DNA from: Sebastes aleutianus
Lineage: Eukaryota > Chordata > Actinopteri > Perciformes > Sebastidae
Assembly: GCA_916700875.1 (NCBI GenBank)
Contig: CAKAKS010000072.1
Span: 39,533,670 to 39,597,669, forward strand
Length of the DNA stretch: 64,000 nt
Direction of reading: 5' to 3'
Below the pieces are notes generated by a model. The model was given only the letters and a program-made list of their open reading frames with translations. It searched no databases and had not been told where the DNA came from. Each line of letters starts with the position of its first letter. Within the stretch, counting starts at the first letter, position 1. This document shows positions 24,641 to 36,284 of this stretch, piece after piece. The translations under genes and the position numbers were made by a program.

Positions 24641-25173
24641 CCTGTCTCCTAAAAAATGTGTTCTCATACAACGAAAACTGCATTCTCAATTTGGAAGGAA
24701 ACACATTTGTCGCGGATTACGTTTGTCTTTGACCTATCACAAATCGGTTTGTAATGATAGTCCGCGCAAGTGACGCATAACAATGAGTGACACGCAGAGC
24801 AGGTGATGTTGTATATTTAACGACCGTTAATGAAAGTTATGTGGTATAATAACAAGTATACCAGGCGAGAATGTCCACTACTCCCCCCAGGAGACTGCGG
24901 TTTGTATCCCATGTGTAAATAACGTAACAAACGTAGTCATTTTAAGCCAAAACGTGACTTTTTTTTTCTAAACCTAACCAAATTATGTTGCCTAAACCCA
25001 ACAAAGTAGAGTTGTTGTGTTTAATGTTTTGTTTTGTTTCAATTCACGACATTAACCACGTGTTTTAAACTGTTTAAAACTGCAACTGTAATCCAGGAGA
25101 ACATATGTTTCCCTCGAAACGTAATTGAGAATTCAGTTTAGTTGTAAGGGAACGTAATTTTGTAGGAGACAGG
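24641..25173. mobile_element. Non-autonomous DNA element with long TIRs (CCTGTCTCCT ends)
   Basis: The first ten bases, CCTGTCTCCT, are the exact reverse complement of the last ten. The inverted similarity runs about 80 bases inward (TGTGTTCTCATACAACGAAA against the inverted TTACGTTCCCTTACAACTAA). The interior carries a GGAGACTGCGGTTTGTATCC core related to the dispersed family. No transposase is encoded, and the target duplication is not evident. Confidence 0.6.
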
Positions 25174-26657
25174 GTTGACACATGTACTTCCAAATAATGT
25201 GTCATCTGTGTGAATGTATTTTGGAAACTTTGTGAAATATGACACAGGAAAGGTGAGGACACAGACAGGGGAAGAAAAAGGACAGCACTCCCTGTAGCCA
25301 TCTACGAAATGCCATCAGACATCATAAATCTGAAATCTTTCACTTCTGGGAAAACCAAAGGTTTGGGGAGCCCACGTTTTACAAGCCTGGAGGGTTGGCC
25401 GGCTCACTACAGCCCCATAATGATGAGACTGTGACCCTGAGATAAGCACGGAGCCCTGCTCTGACCTCTGAAAGATGAACAACACAAAGAGAACGGAAGA
25501 TATCAGGCAATGCACCTGAGACAGAGACACAGAAAGAGAGAGGAAACCAAAAGACAGGTAGAAGAAAAAGAGAATGACGGAAGGGAGACAGAGAGTCTGG
25601 GACGAAACAAAAGGTCATCTGTGTGACAAAGGGAAGTAAATGAAAAGAGACAATGTAAAGTGGTAAAGGAGGAAGGAGTCAGGAGATCGAGGACGATGGA
25701 AATGAAAGGGGAAGGAAAATATTAGCAGAGAGGAGGAATCATAGAGGTCTGTTGAACAGCGGGGCACCGTCTTTGGCATTAAAGACATTTGGAGGATTCT
25801 GACAAGACAACGTGGAAAAGTAAATAAACTGAAAGCTAAACATGCCAAGGGTGCGGAGCTGGCGACAAAACAAAAAGAAAACTGAAGGTGAAGAGGCGAA
25901 GAGGGATGGCAAGAGAAAAATACGAGGGACAGGAGGAAAGAGAAAAGAATGAGGGAGAGTAAGAGAAAGGAGAATGACGATGTTAAATCTCAGGAGGACT
26001 CATCAAAAAACACAATCGCTCTGCAAAACAAACACAAATAACTGGTGCCTCTAGTTTAGTCCCATAAAAATGATGGAGGAGTATTGATCAGAGTATAGAT
26101 ACCGATCAGCATTAATCCTGATGACATATCCTAAGGTAGTCGTCACTGACAAAGTGTACATTAGAGAGAAAACTAGTGTGAGTGTGTGTGTCACTCGCGC
26201 ATGCAACAAATTCACATCACAATTTTACTTCAAGTTTGACAAACTCTGATCTAGCACTTATCACTGATCAATATCTCCAATCCTGTCTGATCAATAGTCA
26301 AACTAATCATCAATTAGGTATATACCATAATTTAAACAAACGTACTGTAAGAGCCAATTATGTACATATTTATATTTGGTGAAATTGATTATGTTGGCAT
26401 GACAATTTGCAAAAGTTATAGTTTGTACAACATGTTTTGTATAGTTTTAATAGCCACCATGTAGGATTATGATGTTTACCCTTTTCTTATTATAGTGCTA
26501 GAATAGACATTTTATTTATTTACGACAGCATATAGTGCCGTGAGGCAGTTTTAGTGCGCATGGTGAAGGGAGGTTTTTGGAAGATGCTGTGAAGTCTGCA
26601 TATGTGTGGATCGCAAAAAAGTTTTTGACAGTGTTATACACTGTGTCATAGCATATT
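25174..26657. other. Unannotated stretch with very long purine tract
   Basis: Positions about 25480-25990 are strongly purine-rich on the plus strand. Frames on the minus strand are compositional. No gene is recognised. Confidence 0.5.
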
Positions 26658-27180
26658 TTATTACACGGACGTGTTGAATACTCGATTCTGTTTGGTCAAT
26701 CACGGCGTTCTGCTGTCTGTAACTTCTGTATAACAGACCGTTGCTACGTATAACAGACCGTTGCTACGTATAACAGACCGTTGCTATGTATAACAGACTG
26801 TTGCTATGTATAACAGACCGTTGCTACGTATAACAGACCGTTGCTACGTAAAACAGACCGTTGCTATGTATAACAGACCGTTGCTACGTATAACAGACCG
26901 TTGCTATGTGTAACAGACCGTTGCTACGTATAACAGACCGTTGATATGTATAACAGACCGTTACTATGTATAACAGACCATTGCTACATATAACAGACCG
27001 TTGCTATGTATAACAGACCGTTGCTACGTATAACAGACCGTTGCTACATATAACAGACCGTTGCTATGTATAACAGACCGTGGCTGTGTATAACAGAACG
27101 TTGCTATGGATGCAGCTCAGATGTCGGACTCTGGAGGACCGTTTTTGTGTCAAATTTTCAGTGAGTAGTCATGTGATAAG
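26658..27180. mobile_element. TTATTACACGG element, copy 1, with internal minisatellite
   Basis: It starts TTATTACACGG, followed by TTTGGTCAATCACGGCGTTC, then 19 tandem 20-bp units, then the right flank ATGTCGGACTCTGGAGGACC. The expected inverted end is present in decayed form (CATGTGATAAG). The same left flank, array and right flank recur at 42353-43023 and, truncated, at 52930-53100, so the array is part of the element. No coding sequence is seen. Confidence 0.75.
26731..27110. repeat. 20-bp minisatellite, 19 units
   Basis: The unit is TAACAGACCGTTGCTAYGTA, with scattered single-base variants (for example ACGTA or ATGTA at the unit end). There are no spacers between units, so it is not a CRISPR array. 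Confidence 0.98.
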
Positions 27181-27181
27181 C

Positions 27182-27310
27182 GGGATAATGTACAGCTAGC
27201 GGGTCATTGTTGTGAAAGAATCCCCTTCAGGACGATGAGAGACAATGCACCGTGCAGCATCGCCATGTCTGGGATTCTTTCACAACAGTTACCGGCTCGT
27301 ACATTATCCC
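27182..27310. repeat. Inverted repeat (hairpin) flanking copy 1
   Basis: The left arm starts GGGATAATGTAC and ends TTGTGAAAGAATCCC. The right arm starts GGGATTCTTTCACAA and ends GTACATTATCCC. The arms are about 40 bases with a loop of about 45. A shorter version follows copy 2 at 43024-43109, so the hairpin probably belongs to the mobile unit. Confidence 0.7.
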
Positions 27311-28699
27311 TTACATGGCGTACAGTGAAAGTGTGATGAGTTAACGTTTAACATATGGAACATCAAGTTAGTAGTGAACTGGGCGAGATGTAACTTTGAT
27401 GGAAATCACCTGCCGTAACGTTGTAATTGCTTCTCAAATAAACTCCCGTTCAGGTTTTCCGTGCCTCCTGTGAGTACATTGGGTCTTCACCAAAAGGATT
27501 GAAAGTAAGTGGAACATGAGTCAGAACAGAGACACCTTGCAGACTAAGTGGCATAGGAGCTTTGAGAATGGGAAAACAGCAACTACCATTAAAACCCATC
27601 CAGAAGCTGTGTTTGTTTTATATTGTGCAGGACTCAGAACAGAAGAGGGGAATGATGGGAAGCAGGATTTCGGCAGCAAGGGAGCCATTACATGTTCTTG
27701 TTGAGAGATTTGACTGTTGGTAATGAGATATATCACAACAAACAGAGGAAGTGGCACAATAACTAAGTCTCACAAACACACACAAAACTTGTCCGACTGA
27801 GTTGCCACAGTAAGTGAAGCTGTCGGGGTCCCAGACGCCAACGAACCAGAGACAGTAAAACAACAGTCTGCTTAGACGATGATTCCAAAACTGAGGGTTA
27901 GAAGCCACTGGAGCAGCAGCAAAAACAAGACGGAGCTCCTCTGGGAGAGAGACGAGGAGGTAGACAGGGAACAAATTAGAGAGTGCAGAGAAAAACACAT
28001 GAGGAAAGAGGATGGAGAGAAGATATGAGAGGGATGAGGAAAGGAGAGGGAGGGTGACCAGTAAAAAGACAGGGAAGGAAGAGGAGGAAGGGTTGTTTTG
28101 AAGATGACAACTCCTTCACTTGTTAGTTGGGAAGAAAGAATGAGAGAGAAATGGAGGACGGGGTTTTCATTTGGACAGTCACACGTGGACAAGGACTGTC
28201 TAGTGAGGCTTCAAAAAGAGAGCTTGTACTGAGGTTCCACATGGGAGGCTGTAAAAGGGCAGAACTGCCATGAAGTGACAGGAGAGACAGGGAGGAAGAT
28301 AAAACATGAAAAGTGAGAAAAAAAACCCCAGAGAAGAGTTAACTTTGATACATTTTAGGTAGGCGAGGTCCCCTTAAAGGTGCTCAATACGGATTTCAGA
28401 GCATATATTGCCTTCACACGGCTCTCGACATGGCGACGGCTGAGCCGACGACTTGCAGCTAACGGTGCTAACAGCACGGACAGTGCAAACAACAATGCTG
28501 GCAGAACATTGTAACCACCCGATTCAACTGTTATCAGGCCATTAAATAGGCGTTATCAGAAGCTATCAGCACCATAGATGTGCGTAATTAGGGGCCTACT
28601 ACGCCTACTATGTTGTAGAAGTTAAAGTGAAACATAAAAGCAACACGTTCTAACATGTAAAACTGAATGAAATGTCACGTTTTGAACACAAACACAAAG
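27311..28699. other. Unannotated stretch with purine tract
   Basis: Positions 27950-28180 are purine-rich. A TTAAAGGTGCTCAATACGG motif at 28373 may be the end of another MITE, but its partner was not found. The 126-codon minus-strand frame at 27618-27998 matches nothing I know. Confidence 0.4.
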
Positions 28700-28850
28700 G
28701 CTTCTTTAGGTTTAGGCAACAAAACTACAAACTTATTTATGTTTAGGCAACAAAAACTACAACTTCTTTAGGTTTAGGCAACAAACTACAACTTATTTAG
28801 GTTTAGGCAACAAAAACTACAACTTCTTTAGTTTTAGGAAACAAAAACAC
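28700..28850. repeat. Local tandem repeat, about 4 units of about 34 bp
   Basis: The unit is approximately GGTTTAGGCAACAAAAACTA followed by CAACTTCTTTA. The units alternate slightly in length. It is an expansion of the dispersed family core. Confidence 0.85.
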
Positions 28851-29009
28851 ATCGTGTTTTGAGTTAAAATAAACTACAAACACAAAGTCAACTACACGTT
28901 GTTGGTTTCACACAAACTACATTTGACCTCTTCCTCTTCTCCCTCTTCTCATTTCGTCTCAAGAACCTAAAGCTAATCTCCTGTATTTCAGATTTTATGT
29001 GATGCTTGT

Positions 29010-29240
29010 CCATCACGTTCTCATCTCAACTCGTCACATACGTACTGACGCTTCGTCAGACCCCTCGGCGTCACTTTTCAGTCGCAGTAAACACCGGCTT
29101 AATGTTGTGAATAAACCAAAACACGTTTTGCTTCGGCTCAGGCAACAAAACCACTTAGTTAGGTTTAGGAAAGAACTACATGGTTGGGCTTAAAACGACT
29201 ACGTTTGTACAGTGACAATGTGACTAGATGTTGTGAACAC
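29010..29240. repeat. Dispersed family copy, forward orientation
   Basis: It contains CTGACGCTTCGTCAGACCCC, GGCAACAAAACCACTTAGTT, AGGAAAGAACTACATGGTTG and CTACGTTTGTACAGTGACAA. The copy at 38345-38660 shares all of these blocks or close variants. Confidence 0.65.
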
Positions 29241-30160
29241 GAAATGAGAACGAACAGCTGAGGTAAACATCAACTGTTTGCACTAGTGTTGCTGCATGAC
29301 CATTTTGAAATGCTTGTAGCTAGCCAGCAGTATATTCAGTCACGTCTCTCTTCTTTCCTGATAAGGTTGTTTGTTTTAGTTTGCAACTTTATATTGTTTC
29401 ATTTTGGTTGTTTGTTGCACTTGTTACATTATGTTAGGGGTAGCATTAGTTGTTTCTGCTGTAGTTAGACAATTAGAGATGATGTATTTTTCCCACTGTA
29501 TCTAATTTACAGTGCTAAGCTTGTATTCTTTTGTGTCTCATCAGAATCACTCTCTACGTCGGTCCTGTTTTCTCTCTTTGCTGCCTTTTGTATAGATACT
29601 TTTGGTATAGTGGCGTCTATTTCTACTCCTATCATTGACGCTGTTTTCCCCTTTTCTGGCATTTCAAAATCATTTTTTTTCTATGTGCATTTCTACTCGT
29701 TTCTATCTCTTTTGCACTTTCCCTCACTCACTCTCAGTCCGTCTGTCTCCCTCTCTGCCTCTCTCTGTCTATCTATTTCTTCCTATCTTCCCTTTCCCCC
29801 CCTTGCGACAGAGCAAACCCTTTAATAATATACAAGCTCCTTCGTCTCTCCTGGCAGCGGCGGCGGATTCCTACAGGATTCAATCATGGCCGCACTAATG
29901 AGATTAGCATGGCTAATGCACACGGCTCCCCCTCCCTCCTTACCTTCAACCCAACAGGCGCTCCACATGGCAGCAGGGTACCCAGGATGTGTGGATCGAT
30001 TGCAGGGTTGCTGAACTGCAGCCCCCCCTGCTTCCACCTGGGCCTCGCCACGAGGGGCCAAAGGAGAAGGGGAACATCGCAGGTGAAGCGGGCAGCAAGA
30101 GTGAGCTAGCCAAGCGAGCAGAACCTCCTGGTGAAATGATGCCAATAACAAGTGTGTCTA
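29241..30160. other. Unannotated stretch; possible conserved non-coding segment at 29838-30060
   Basis: Positions 29690-29800 are pyrimidine-rich. The block from 29838 contains closely spaced homeodomain-type cores (CTAATGAGATTAGC, GGCTAATG) in otherwise non-repetitive, GC-richer sequence. No gene is recognised. Confidence 0.35.

Positions 30161-30233
<73 letters not shown>
30161..30233. repeat. (TG)n microsatellite
   Basis: A TG run of about 73 bp with one CG interruption near 30187. Confidence 0.97.
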
Positions 30234-30236
<3 letters not shown>

Positions 30237-31087
30237 GGAAGGATGCGTGGGGAGTGTTTGGCAGCCCTCCACATGCCTCTCCCTGTGTTTAAAAAGCCAT
30301 GGTAGACCCTGGCACTCCAGACTGGCAGAATAGAGAGGAGGAAAAGAATTGGATGGATTGAGGGATGGAGGGATGAAGAGGTGATGAAACAGATTAGCGC
30401 GACCTCCTGGGGGCTTATTGTTGAGCAGGCCTAGTCAAATCCTGGACCCCAGAATGCTCCAAACACTGGTTTCTAAAGCAAATCCACAAACTAAATCTGC
30501 ATACATTTAGCAAACTGCATTTATTCAGCCTGACTTGCAACAATTGCAACAGTAGATAAGCTTTAAAATGATGTATCGCCAACATTATAGAAGCAGCCGA
30601 TGATGAATGCAGGCGTTTAACCAATGCACACATACATACACAGATTCGAAAGCATGGAGAGCTAGTAGCATGATTACATCCGGCCTGTGTCCTCAAGTTG
30701 TGCCGACATCTAAAGCAATTGAGCGGATGCAATCCTTCACTTGCTTTGATTGATTTCTTTAGTCAAATTAGCTGATTTGTTCATCTATCAGTGAACTGAA
30801 GATGCATTACCCCAAAAGGTCTCTGTTCAACTTAGATATATTACCAAGAGGTCCTTCAGTGGCGTTGTATCACTCAAAGGTTCCTAAAGCTACAGTATCA
30901 TTCAACTTGAGACAAATGCAGCACTTAAAGACTCATAAATCTACACTCACAGTTAAGATGTATCACTCAAAAACAAGGCTGAATGACAAATGGAAAAGTA
31001 GAAAAAAAGAAAAAAGACAAAATTGGAGAGAAAGTGGCTGATTAAGAAAGTGGAAAAGAGTTGGCCCCTACCAAAGACTGCATGTGT

Positions 31088-31129
31088 ACACACACATACA
31101 CACACACACACACACACACGCACACACAC
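31088..31129. repeat. (CA)n microsatellite, interrupted
   Basis: A CA run with TA and CG interruptions. Confidence 0.95.
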
Positions 31130-31256
31130 TGATAGTCCTTATCAGCAAACGCCAGTTATTTCTCCCCAAATACAGCGGAGAAGTCAGACTGAGCTATCAC
31201 CATGGTGATCAGGAAGATGTGAAGTGAACAGCGAGGCTTTGAGAGGTGATCTTGAC

Positions 31257-31258
<2 letters not shown>

Positions 31259-31303
<45 letters not shown>
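31259..31303. repeat. (CA)n microsatellite
   Basis: About 22 uninterrupted CA units. Confidence 0.97.
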
Positions 31304-31305
<2 letters not shown>

Positions 31306-32124
31306 CACTCCCTGTCTGTCTTACACATGCTATACTATAATCATAGTGCAGCTCTCACACATAGTACTCTCTCGTACCCACACACCAATACACTGAGAAC
31401 ACTTTCTCGAAAAAAAACCACACACAGACTTTCACACTCCTCGCGGCCACCCGTGCACTCACCTTGACACCCACATACTTCGCCAAATTCTACCAGTTAG
31501 CCTACAGTCAATATGCATCCAGACTTGCTCTCTCTCACACACACACAGATAAATGGTGATGTGCTGCTCAAGGTGAACACTGAGTAAACTAACCTCCGGC
31601 TCCGCGGGAGGATAAAACTATTTAATCAAGTCACGTCGGGATCACACCAACACGCTGCATACTAAAGAGATGGGTCCCTGCAGTTCCCACATGCAGCACG
31701 GGGTGAGCGACTCTATTAGCCGTTTCTGATGAGGAGGGGGAAATTGACTGATTTAGTTTTTAATTTTTCATAAATAAATTTCTCCACAAGAGATGTATTG
31801 CCTGCACCAGATGTCTGTGACATAAAGTAGTCTCATCCAAGTTAATGACACAGTAAATCTCAGCCCTCATCAGGATAATGACCAACATTATAAGGATACA
31901 TGTTGTTATAATATTCATATGATACATTAAAACACCCAGATGCCTCATGTGCTTTATCCAAATGACTCTCTGGTGTACGACGACTCTGATCTTAATACCT
32001 ACAAGCTAAAGACTCAAACTAAACTGAATTATACTGATAAAGAATCACAGACATTAGAGAATCATTTTAGAAAATCTCGCAATGTCATTACAATAATTAA
32101 CCAACAACTACCCCTTAATGGACT

Positions 32125-32425
32125 TTCTTACATAACGTTACATAACGTTACGTAACAAGTGTAAAGTCAACGTTAACTTATGGTTTCACACAGGACACTA
32201 ACAGCGGTCTGCTGGGTGAAAGTCCTGTGTTTGTTTGACCCATCCATCTCCCCTCCCCTCCCACATTTAGTTTACTTCCTGTGGACTTTCTCAGTTGTTA
32301 TACTCGTCATTATACCACGTAACTTTCAGTAACGGTCGCTTGATATCTACGTCACTTGCTCTGACCGAATGCAAAAACGATGACATTCGACGTATCCGTG
32401 GTTTGCAGAAACGTACGATGCCAAC
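32125..32425. mobile_element. Family B element, partial copy
   Basis: The right end carries GACGTATCCGTGGTTTGCAG followed by AAACGTACGATGCCAAC, the family B terminus. The interior carries CTGCTGGGTGAAAGTCCTGT and a CCCATCCATCTCCCC block. The left end begins with repeated CATAACGTTA units, but no matching TIR is seen. Confidence 0.5.
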
Positions 32426-33417
32426 ATTTTCTCCTCTCAACTGGGCTGTATTAAGCAGGGCAACCCAGCTATGTATAAAACTTGTTGTAGAAAGTAACAA
32501 ATGGTGGTGCAGTAAAGGTATACTATATATAATGGAAATGTTATTTACAGTAAGCTGCATGAAGCAAACCTATGCAGGAGTTCAAAAACATAAAAGAGAT
32601 TTTATATGTTTCCAAGCTCCACCGCTGGCTTCGTTACAGGCGCTAGCTGAAAGGTGCTACTGTATGATTTCAGTTCTGCAGAGCATACGATTTACCACAG
32701 AGAATACAACGATGGAAAAAAAAACAGGCTCTGCATCTAAAGATCTGCAGGAGAATATTCAGTTATTGTGAACCCCCACGGTCGAGAAAATTACAATACA
32801 CAGAAAAAAACACAAGTCAGGAAAAAGATCGGGGCCATGGAAATGTAAACTCCAATTGTGTCTGGTCTGCTCAAATGTTCAGCCAACATATTTCAGCATC
32901 CTCTTAAAATAAAAAGAACCAGGGAAGGTTTTAGTCACAGCACAACATTCCTGCTGCTCAGGCTGAAAAATCTCATTGACTGGGATAAAACCCCGATGAA
33001 TGGAGTCTAAGCATCACAGTGTTATGGCCAAAGAAACATTCACAGCTCAGTGAAACATTAAGAGAGGTGGTTGCTAGTATTGTAAAGCCCTCTTGGTACA
33101 ACACTAAATGAAATGTTAGCAACGATGTCAAAAGATTGAAAGAATGAACTACTGATCCATGACTTTGTGTAAAATCTGAGGCATGATGTACACTGAAAGA
33201 GTGCTGCCGCGGATAGCACCATGAATTGTGCATCACTTGCAACCGCTATCTGCCCCGTCTCAAGGTCCGAATCACAAAAGATATCGCACTACTGATATTA
33301 CAGATAATCGATAATCCCTGTGGCAAAGTATAAATGTGCTTGAGGCCAATGCGTCGGTTGAGAGGGGTGAGAGTCAGAGAGTCGGAGCTACTTTCAGCAC
33401 AGTCGCGAGAAAAAATG
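32426..33417. other. Unannotated stretch
   Basis: AT-rich. No gene, RNA or element is recognised. Confidence 0.5.
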
Positions 33418-33877
33418 TTGGCATTGGACATTTCTGCAAACCACGGATACGTTTCATATCAGCCTTGTTTCACGCTTGCGGAAATGCAGTTGACGTGGTA
33501 AACTTTGTGAAACAATTGGTTAGGCTTAGGCAACAAAACTACTTGGTTTAGGTTAGAACAAAGATCACAGTTTGTGTTCAAATAATAATGTAACAGCTGT
33601 AACAACAAAACCACTATCGTTAGGTTTAGGAAAGGAACTACATGGTTGGGCTTAAAACTTCTACTTTTGTACAGTGAAGATGACACTGGACGTTGTGAAC
33701 GGGACACAAACAAACAGCTGTAACGTGACGCACGAGACACGAACAGCTTGTTGCACCCATCCACCTGCCCTCCTGTGTGTCTCTTTTCGCTCTTTAAACT
33801 CCATCACTTGCTCTGACCAAATGCAAAAATGTCGCCGTTCAACGTATCCCTGGTTTGTAGAAATGTCCAATGCCAAC
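33418..33877. mobile_element. Family B TIR element, complete copy
   Basis: The left end is GTTGGCATTGGACATTTCTG followed by CAAACCACGGATACG. The right end, reverse-complemented, is GTTGGCATTGGACATTTCTA followed by CAAACCAGGGATACG. The TIR is therefore at least 35 bases with two mismatches. The interior has the shared GGTTAGGCTTAGGCAACAAA and CCCATCCACCTGCCC blocks. The element is about 460 bp with no transposase. Confidence 0.7.
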
Positions 33878-33953
33878 TTTTATTTCCTGGAGACTGGGCT
33901 GCCACTTTTTGTAACTACTCGCCGACTGCGCGCGCTGCACTTTTCATTTCAAC

Positions 33954-34221
33954 ATGGACGCCTTCGAGGGAAGACTGGCCGAGCAGGTTGGCCTGTACAG
34001 ACATCATTACAACTGTTCATTGAGAGACCACAGGGACAGTCACATGACCACAGGGAGGGTCACATGACATTAAATACTTGGAAAGAAACAGGTAACACAC
34101 CGGGGAGAGAAGAGATTTTTTGCTGCAGGCTGTGAAAGAATCTGAGAGATCGTTTTGTAAAAGCTAAAAAGAAGGTCTGATGGAAAGAGTGGCGACCCGA
34201 GGGGAAGCACCGAGAGACAGA
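33954..34221 (+). pseudogene. MADF-domain protein relic, probably transposon-associated
   Basis: The frame starts MDAFEGRLAEQVGLYRHHYN, followed by CSLRDHRDSHMT. This is the beginning of a MADF (Myb/SANT-like, Adf-1 type) DNA-binding domain, as found in fish PIF/Harbinger accessory genes and related host proteins. The frame is then broken by a 20-bp tandem duplication (34026-34045 and 34046-34065). After it the domain continues in other frames as NTWKE, then KNLRDRFVKAKKKV (34136-34177), then after a further shift GKSGDPRG. The W-K-E and K-N-L-R-D-R blocks are MADF hallmarks. It is a dead copy. A GGAGGTAAGC sequence just downstream could be an old splice donor. Confidence 0.65.
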
Positions 34222-35765
34222 AAGTCATTTAGACTCGGAGGTAAGCGACAGTAATAATTACAGTACACAAATGCGATGTTTGGTGGTACGTCGGTGTTTA
34301 GTGTTTACTACCGTTGCCAGGCAACCTACTCTCCTTTCCGGTGCCACTCGTTGATTTCTTGCTTATCCACAGATCCACATCTACGGAGGCCCTCACCATG
34401 GTGTCTTGTGCGAGTATAAACAAAGCTTAAATGTGCTTCAGTTACTACTAACTCTCTGAAGACGCTAATGATTTCACTGTTACGCCTGGATTCCACCGGG
34501 CCTGCGCTCCGTTCTGACTGCACCCGTGACGCGGGGCGTTGCACCGAGCAGATCAAGCTGGGCAGGAAGTGGACAACTAAAATAAACACCCTTTGCAGGC
34601 TCCCGATTGTGTCACATCACTACAACCACAAATCAGTGACCCAAATCGTTCATAAACTGGACCTTTAGCGGTACTCACTGTGCCTGCAGGCTACACCACA
34701 ACAAAGTAGGAAATAACAACAATAACCACTATTATAACGTCATATACCGCTCATACCAGGGTGGTATGACAATGTCAGTTGCCCAGCAACAGTTCCTTTA
34801 ATCAAACCATTTAAATGTCCTTAATATTAGGTACCCATTCTTCCATGTGGAGGACACAACTCTCAAGTCTAATACAAAAAGGTACCTCTCTCAGCCTTTT
34901 AGATCGAAGTAGCCATCATTCTCAAGTGAAAACCAGTGCATAGCTTCAGGTATTTTTGCAAACTGTAATCCCAACCATGAACCACACTTGAATTGAGTTA
35001 TTTCGGCATCAATAGAAAAAATTAGACAAAAACAGGAGATTCATAAAAAATCTGCCATACTGCCGGTGTTTACTGCATAAACCTTGAGAATTTTGTTCTT
35101 TCTGGGAAAACAGATGATCAGTATGAAGAGATTAACGAAGAGCACGCGGCTGCCATGTTGGTATGGAAGAACGTTTATCATTCCAAGTAATTAAGCTGCT
35201 TCTTCTACCCTGAGTGCCAGATGAGCTTAGATGTATGTTTGATCAGGTTTAGATCCTCATTACACTTCTGCTGGTTGCTGCTGTGATCCTCAACAGAAAG
35301 TGATACACATTTGAGAGCTTTGAGGAGACTTGAAATGTATCTCAGAGCTACACAGTAGTAAGCCATCTTCATCCATTAACACCAAACCCTGATGAGAATG
35401 ATCTAAGAGAAATCTGCTGCCAGCTTGTTGTTGAACATGACATGATGAGTCTTTGTATTGTTCCAAAAAAATCAGATGAAAAACCTTCAACAACACATCA
35501 TTAAAAAATGTACTTCCAAAGTGGTGTTGGGTTTAGACCTGCAAGAGTCTCTTAATACTAAGCGTTTTGATCTTAACGAGTTTTTAAACTGTTAAATTAG
35601 GGAGGCGTTCATTAAATGACGGCAAATAGCAGACTGAAAGGTTTTTAGCAGATAAGTTATCTGAGAAAGAAAGAGACAAAGTGAGTTAAGCCTCACGCAG
35701 CTTCTCTAGGTATCTGAATAATATTTAAACATAATTCACATTCAAAATGCAGTAACAAATTTGAT
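34222..35765. other. Unannotated stretch
   Basis: No gene is recognised. The GC-richer part at 34480-34600 could be more of the element that carried the MADF relic, but no transposase motif was found on either strand. Confidence 0.4.
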
Positions 35766-36284
35766 TTAAAGGGGACATATAATGCTTATTTTCAGGTTCA
35801 TGTTTGTATTTTGGGTTTCTACTAGAACATGTTTACATGCTTTACTGTTCAAAAAACACATTCTTTTTCTCATACTGTCCGTCTGAATACACCTGTATTC
35901 ACACTCTGTCTGAAACGCTCCGTTTTAGTGCATTTCAATAGAATGGCAACGGAATTGCGTTGCTAGGAAACAGCTTGGGTCCATGTTTACTTCCTGTCAG
36001 CTGATGTTATTTACATACACTGCAACAGGAAATAAACTGGGACACATTTAGTATGTTCACCTTTAAAACTGTGAAATGGTCTAAATATTGTAGATTTGTG
36101 ACATCACAAATGGACACAAATCCTAACGGCTTGTTTCAAAGGCACAGTTTCTGAATACGGGCTGTGTGTATTTCTTCATGGATTGAATGTTTTGATACTT
36201 TCACAGTATTTATATAGCGCTTAAACCTGCTTTTTTAATATTAAACACATGAAAATCTCACTTTTTACAATATGGGACCTTTAA
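35766..36284. mobile_element. TTAA-flanked MITE, copy 1
   Basis: TTAA at 35766-35769 and 36281-36284 brackets a 511-bp element. The left end is AGGGGACATATAATGC; the right end, reverse-complemented, is AGGTCCCATATTGTAA. The interior shares TATAGCGCTTAAACCTGC, GGAAACAGCTTGGGTCCATG and TTACTTCCTGTCAGCTGATG with the inverted copy at 59821-60282. No transposase is present. Confidence 0.75.

Larger units (their letters stand above)
30234..32124. other. Unannotated stretch with CA repeats
   Basis: Apart from the two CA runs listed separately there is no recognisable gene or element. Confidence 0.5.

Noticed and set aside
26731..27110. CRISPR-like regular array of 20-bp units
   Set aside because: Units are directly adjacent with no unique spacers, and the context is clearly eukaryotic. 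It is a minisatellite.
27618..27998. 126-codon minus-strand frame as a gene
   Set aside because: No recognisable domain, and part of it overlaps a purine-rich tract. Not enough to call.
30161..31303. Poly-Cys/Val and poly-His/Thr frames
   Set aside because: Artefacts of TG and CA microsatellites.
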